A stretch of DNA of 14,494 nt from positions 1 through 14,494 of the forward strand of contig JAGWML010000048.1 of NCBI GenBank assembly GCA_028873155.1. Direction: 5' to 3'. The stretch is from Acidobacteriota bacterium (lineage in GTDB: Bacteria; Acidobacteriota; Terriglobia; Terriglobales; Acidobacteriaceae). Position 1 is the first letter of the stretch, and each line of letters opens with the position of its first letter. The notes under the pieces are model-generated. The model ran no database searches. It saw nothing but the letters and a program-made list of their open reading frames with translations, and was not told the origin of the DNA. A program made the translations under genes and the position numbers. Below, piece after piece: positions 13,418-14,494 of the stretch.

Positions 13418-14494
13418 TCAGTGTCCGTTCAGAGAGAAGACGACGCTGATGTTGGTCTCCACATCGATCGGCTGATTGTTGAGCATGTACGGCTTATACC
13501 GCCAGGACTTGACCGCTGTCACGGCGGGCTCGACAAACATTGGCGGGCCGCTGATCACATGAAGCCCTAGAATCTTCCCGCTCTTACTGATTTGAGCCTT
13601 CAGCACTACCGTTCCACTCATGTTTGCAGCTTTTGCCAGCTCCGGATACACGGGCTGTGTCTTGTAAATCAGGAGACCCTGCGCCACGCCCGCTGAGATA
13701 ACAGGCGAGGTGGTGACTCGGGGCCCATGGTTCGCGGCAAAAAGAGAACCGGGCAGGGCGGTACTGCTGTCGATCGCATTGGCCGCGAGCGCACCCGGAG
13801 CTTCTTCGGTTGCGGAAGGCCGCTTCATTGAAGCAGAGATGCGCGATGGGGCGGAAAGTTGCGCTGTCATCATGGATGCGGAGACGCGGTTCACCGGGGA
13901 CTGCACGACGGTGGGCGTTTCCTGGTTCGAAAGTGGCGCCGGGAGGGCCGGCTGCGCAGCAGAGGGCCGGGACGCCGTGCCTGAGGCCTGGTTGACTGTC
14001 GCAGCAGGCGACGGCGTTGCTGCCATTTGCTGCGACGCAGTTGGGAGCGCAGTCCGGGGCGCGGCATGAACCTGCTCGTGCGGCCGCGATGCGTGCATGT
14101 AAGCGAATGCGGCGACAAGAACCAGTACTGCGGCGCCCGCCGCGGCAGCTTTTTTCGCGATGCCTCCTGCCTTCACTTCATCGGTATCGGTCTCTGCGGC
14201 GCTCCGGAAAAGAGTCCGCAGCTCATGCTCGATATCCGGTTCCTGCGGCGGTGGAACGGCGGCCATGGCTGGAGCGGCAGCGCGGACAGCCGGGCTCGCG
14301 GGCGGCTGAACAGGGGGCTTCTGCGCAGCCGGCAGAGTTGCCGGAATGGCTGCACCTGGAGCCGGGGCAGCTTGACTGCGCGGTGGGATGGGCACAGGGC
14401 GCGGAGGCGCGGCCGGCTGCGCCGGAGATTGCCGCGGACGCCACTGGCCGTCGCTTCCGCGGACAAATTTTGCGGACCTCTCTGTGTCCTCCGA
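13418..14494 (-). CDS. TonB-domain protein with Pro/Ala-rich regions, 5' end cut by window edge
   Basis: The visible 358 codons run open to the right edge, so the true start lies outside. A GTG at 14395 is merely the first internal start-like codon. Visible from the N-side: a hydrophilic piece with SAKFVRGSDGQWRPR, a Pro/Ala-rich stretch, an acidic segment EPDIEHELRTLF, and one membrane segment (14152-14093, AAGAAVLVLVAAFAYM). A long Ala/Ser/Pro-rich linker of about 140 residues leads to a C-terminal TonB-like domain (from about 13669) with QPVYPELAKAANMSGTVVLK, GPPMFVEPAVTAVKSWRYKP and NISVVFSL. In TonB proteins this domain passes proton-motive-force energy to outer-membrane receptors. Here the membrane segment is internal, after at least 115 residues that would be cytoplasmic, unlike classical TonB. 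Converges with dapB; the 99 bases between hold no clear terminator. Confidence 0.83.
   Translation of the reverse strand, partial: SEDTERSAKFVRGSDGQWRPRQSPAQPAAPPRPVPIPPRSQAAPAPGAAIPATLPAAQKPPVQPPASPAVRAAAPAMAAVPPPQEPDIEHELRTLFRSAAETDTDEVKAGGIAKKAAAAGAAVLVLVAAFAYMHASRPHEQVHAAPRTALPTASQQMAATPSPAATVNQASGTASRPSAAQPALPAPLSNQETPTVVQSPVNRVSASMMTAQLSAPSRISASMKRPSATEEAPGALAANAIDSSTALPGSLFAANHGPRVTTSPVISAGVAQGLLIYKTQPVYPELAKAANMSGTVVLKAQISKSGKILGLHVISGPPMFVEPAVTAVKSWRYKPYMLNNQPIDVETNISVVFSLNGH

Overview
The window is GC-rich (about 60% or more in most genes), gene-dense bacterial chromosome. It holds twelve complete protein genes, plus one partial gene at each end. No rRNA, tRNA, CRISPR array, insertion sequence or phage gene was seen. 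The gene set (hfq-hflX pair, archaeal/fungal-type Asd, IDH3-like NAD isocitrate dehydrogenase, Pro/Ala-rich TonB-domain protein, DUF3237 protein) suggests a soil acidobacterium of the Terriglobales type. That placement is inference from gene flavour, not proof.

Layout. Positions 1-3574 are minus strand, in transcription order hfq, hflX, a Nudix hydrolase, then a WbpA-type UDP-GlcNAc 6-dehydrogenase cut by the window's left edge. Divergent from hfq is a plus-strand DegT-family sugar aminotransferase (3812-4996). It converges on poxB (5027-6745, minus) across only 30 bases, which hold a hairpin. poxB diverges from nrdR (6940-7413, plus). nrdR is followed on the same strand by an unrecognised, AT-richer gene (7430-7987), NAD-type isocitrate dehydrogenase (8017-9030) and a YciI-like protein (9066-9383). 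A hairpin and a promoter-like pair then precede the diaminopimelate/lysine block: asd (9479-10552), lysC (10657-12060), a secreted DUF3237 protein (12079-12621) and dapB (12641-13318). A TonB-domain protein on the minus strand (13418 to the right edge) closes the window.

How the genes work together. asd, lysC and dapB supply the aspartate-to-diaminopimelate route for peptidoglycan and lysine; dapA is not in the window. icd and poxB are central carbon enzymes. hfq-hflX is a conserved RNA-chaperone and ribosome-rescue pair. The dehydrogenase and the DegT aminotransferase could both serve surface-sugar synthesis, but hfq, hflX and the Nudix gene lie between them, so a joint pathway is only a possibility.

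No stretch above 300 bases lacks a gene. The longest gaps are 3575-3811 (237 bases, divergent promoters), 936-1135 (200 bases, no convincing element apart from a -10-like box next to the wbpA start) and 6746-6939 (194 bases, two short palindromes and a -10-like box). I see no clearly new biological system. The best leads are a set of start codons placed so close to -10-like boxes that leaderless transcription is likely, an exported DUF3237 protein inside the lysine block, and the AT-richer orphan gene before icd.
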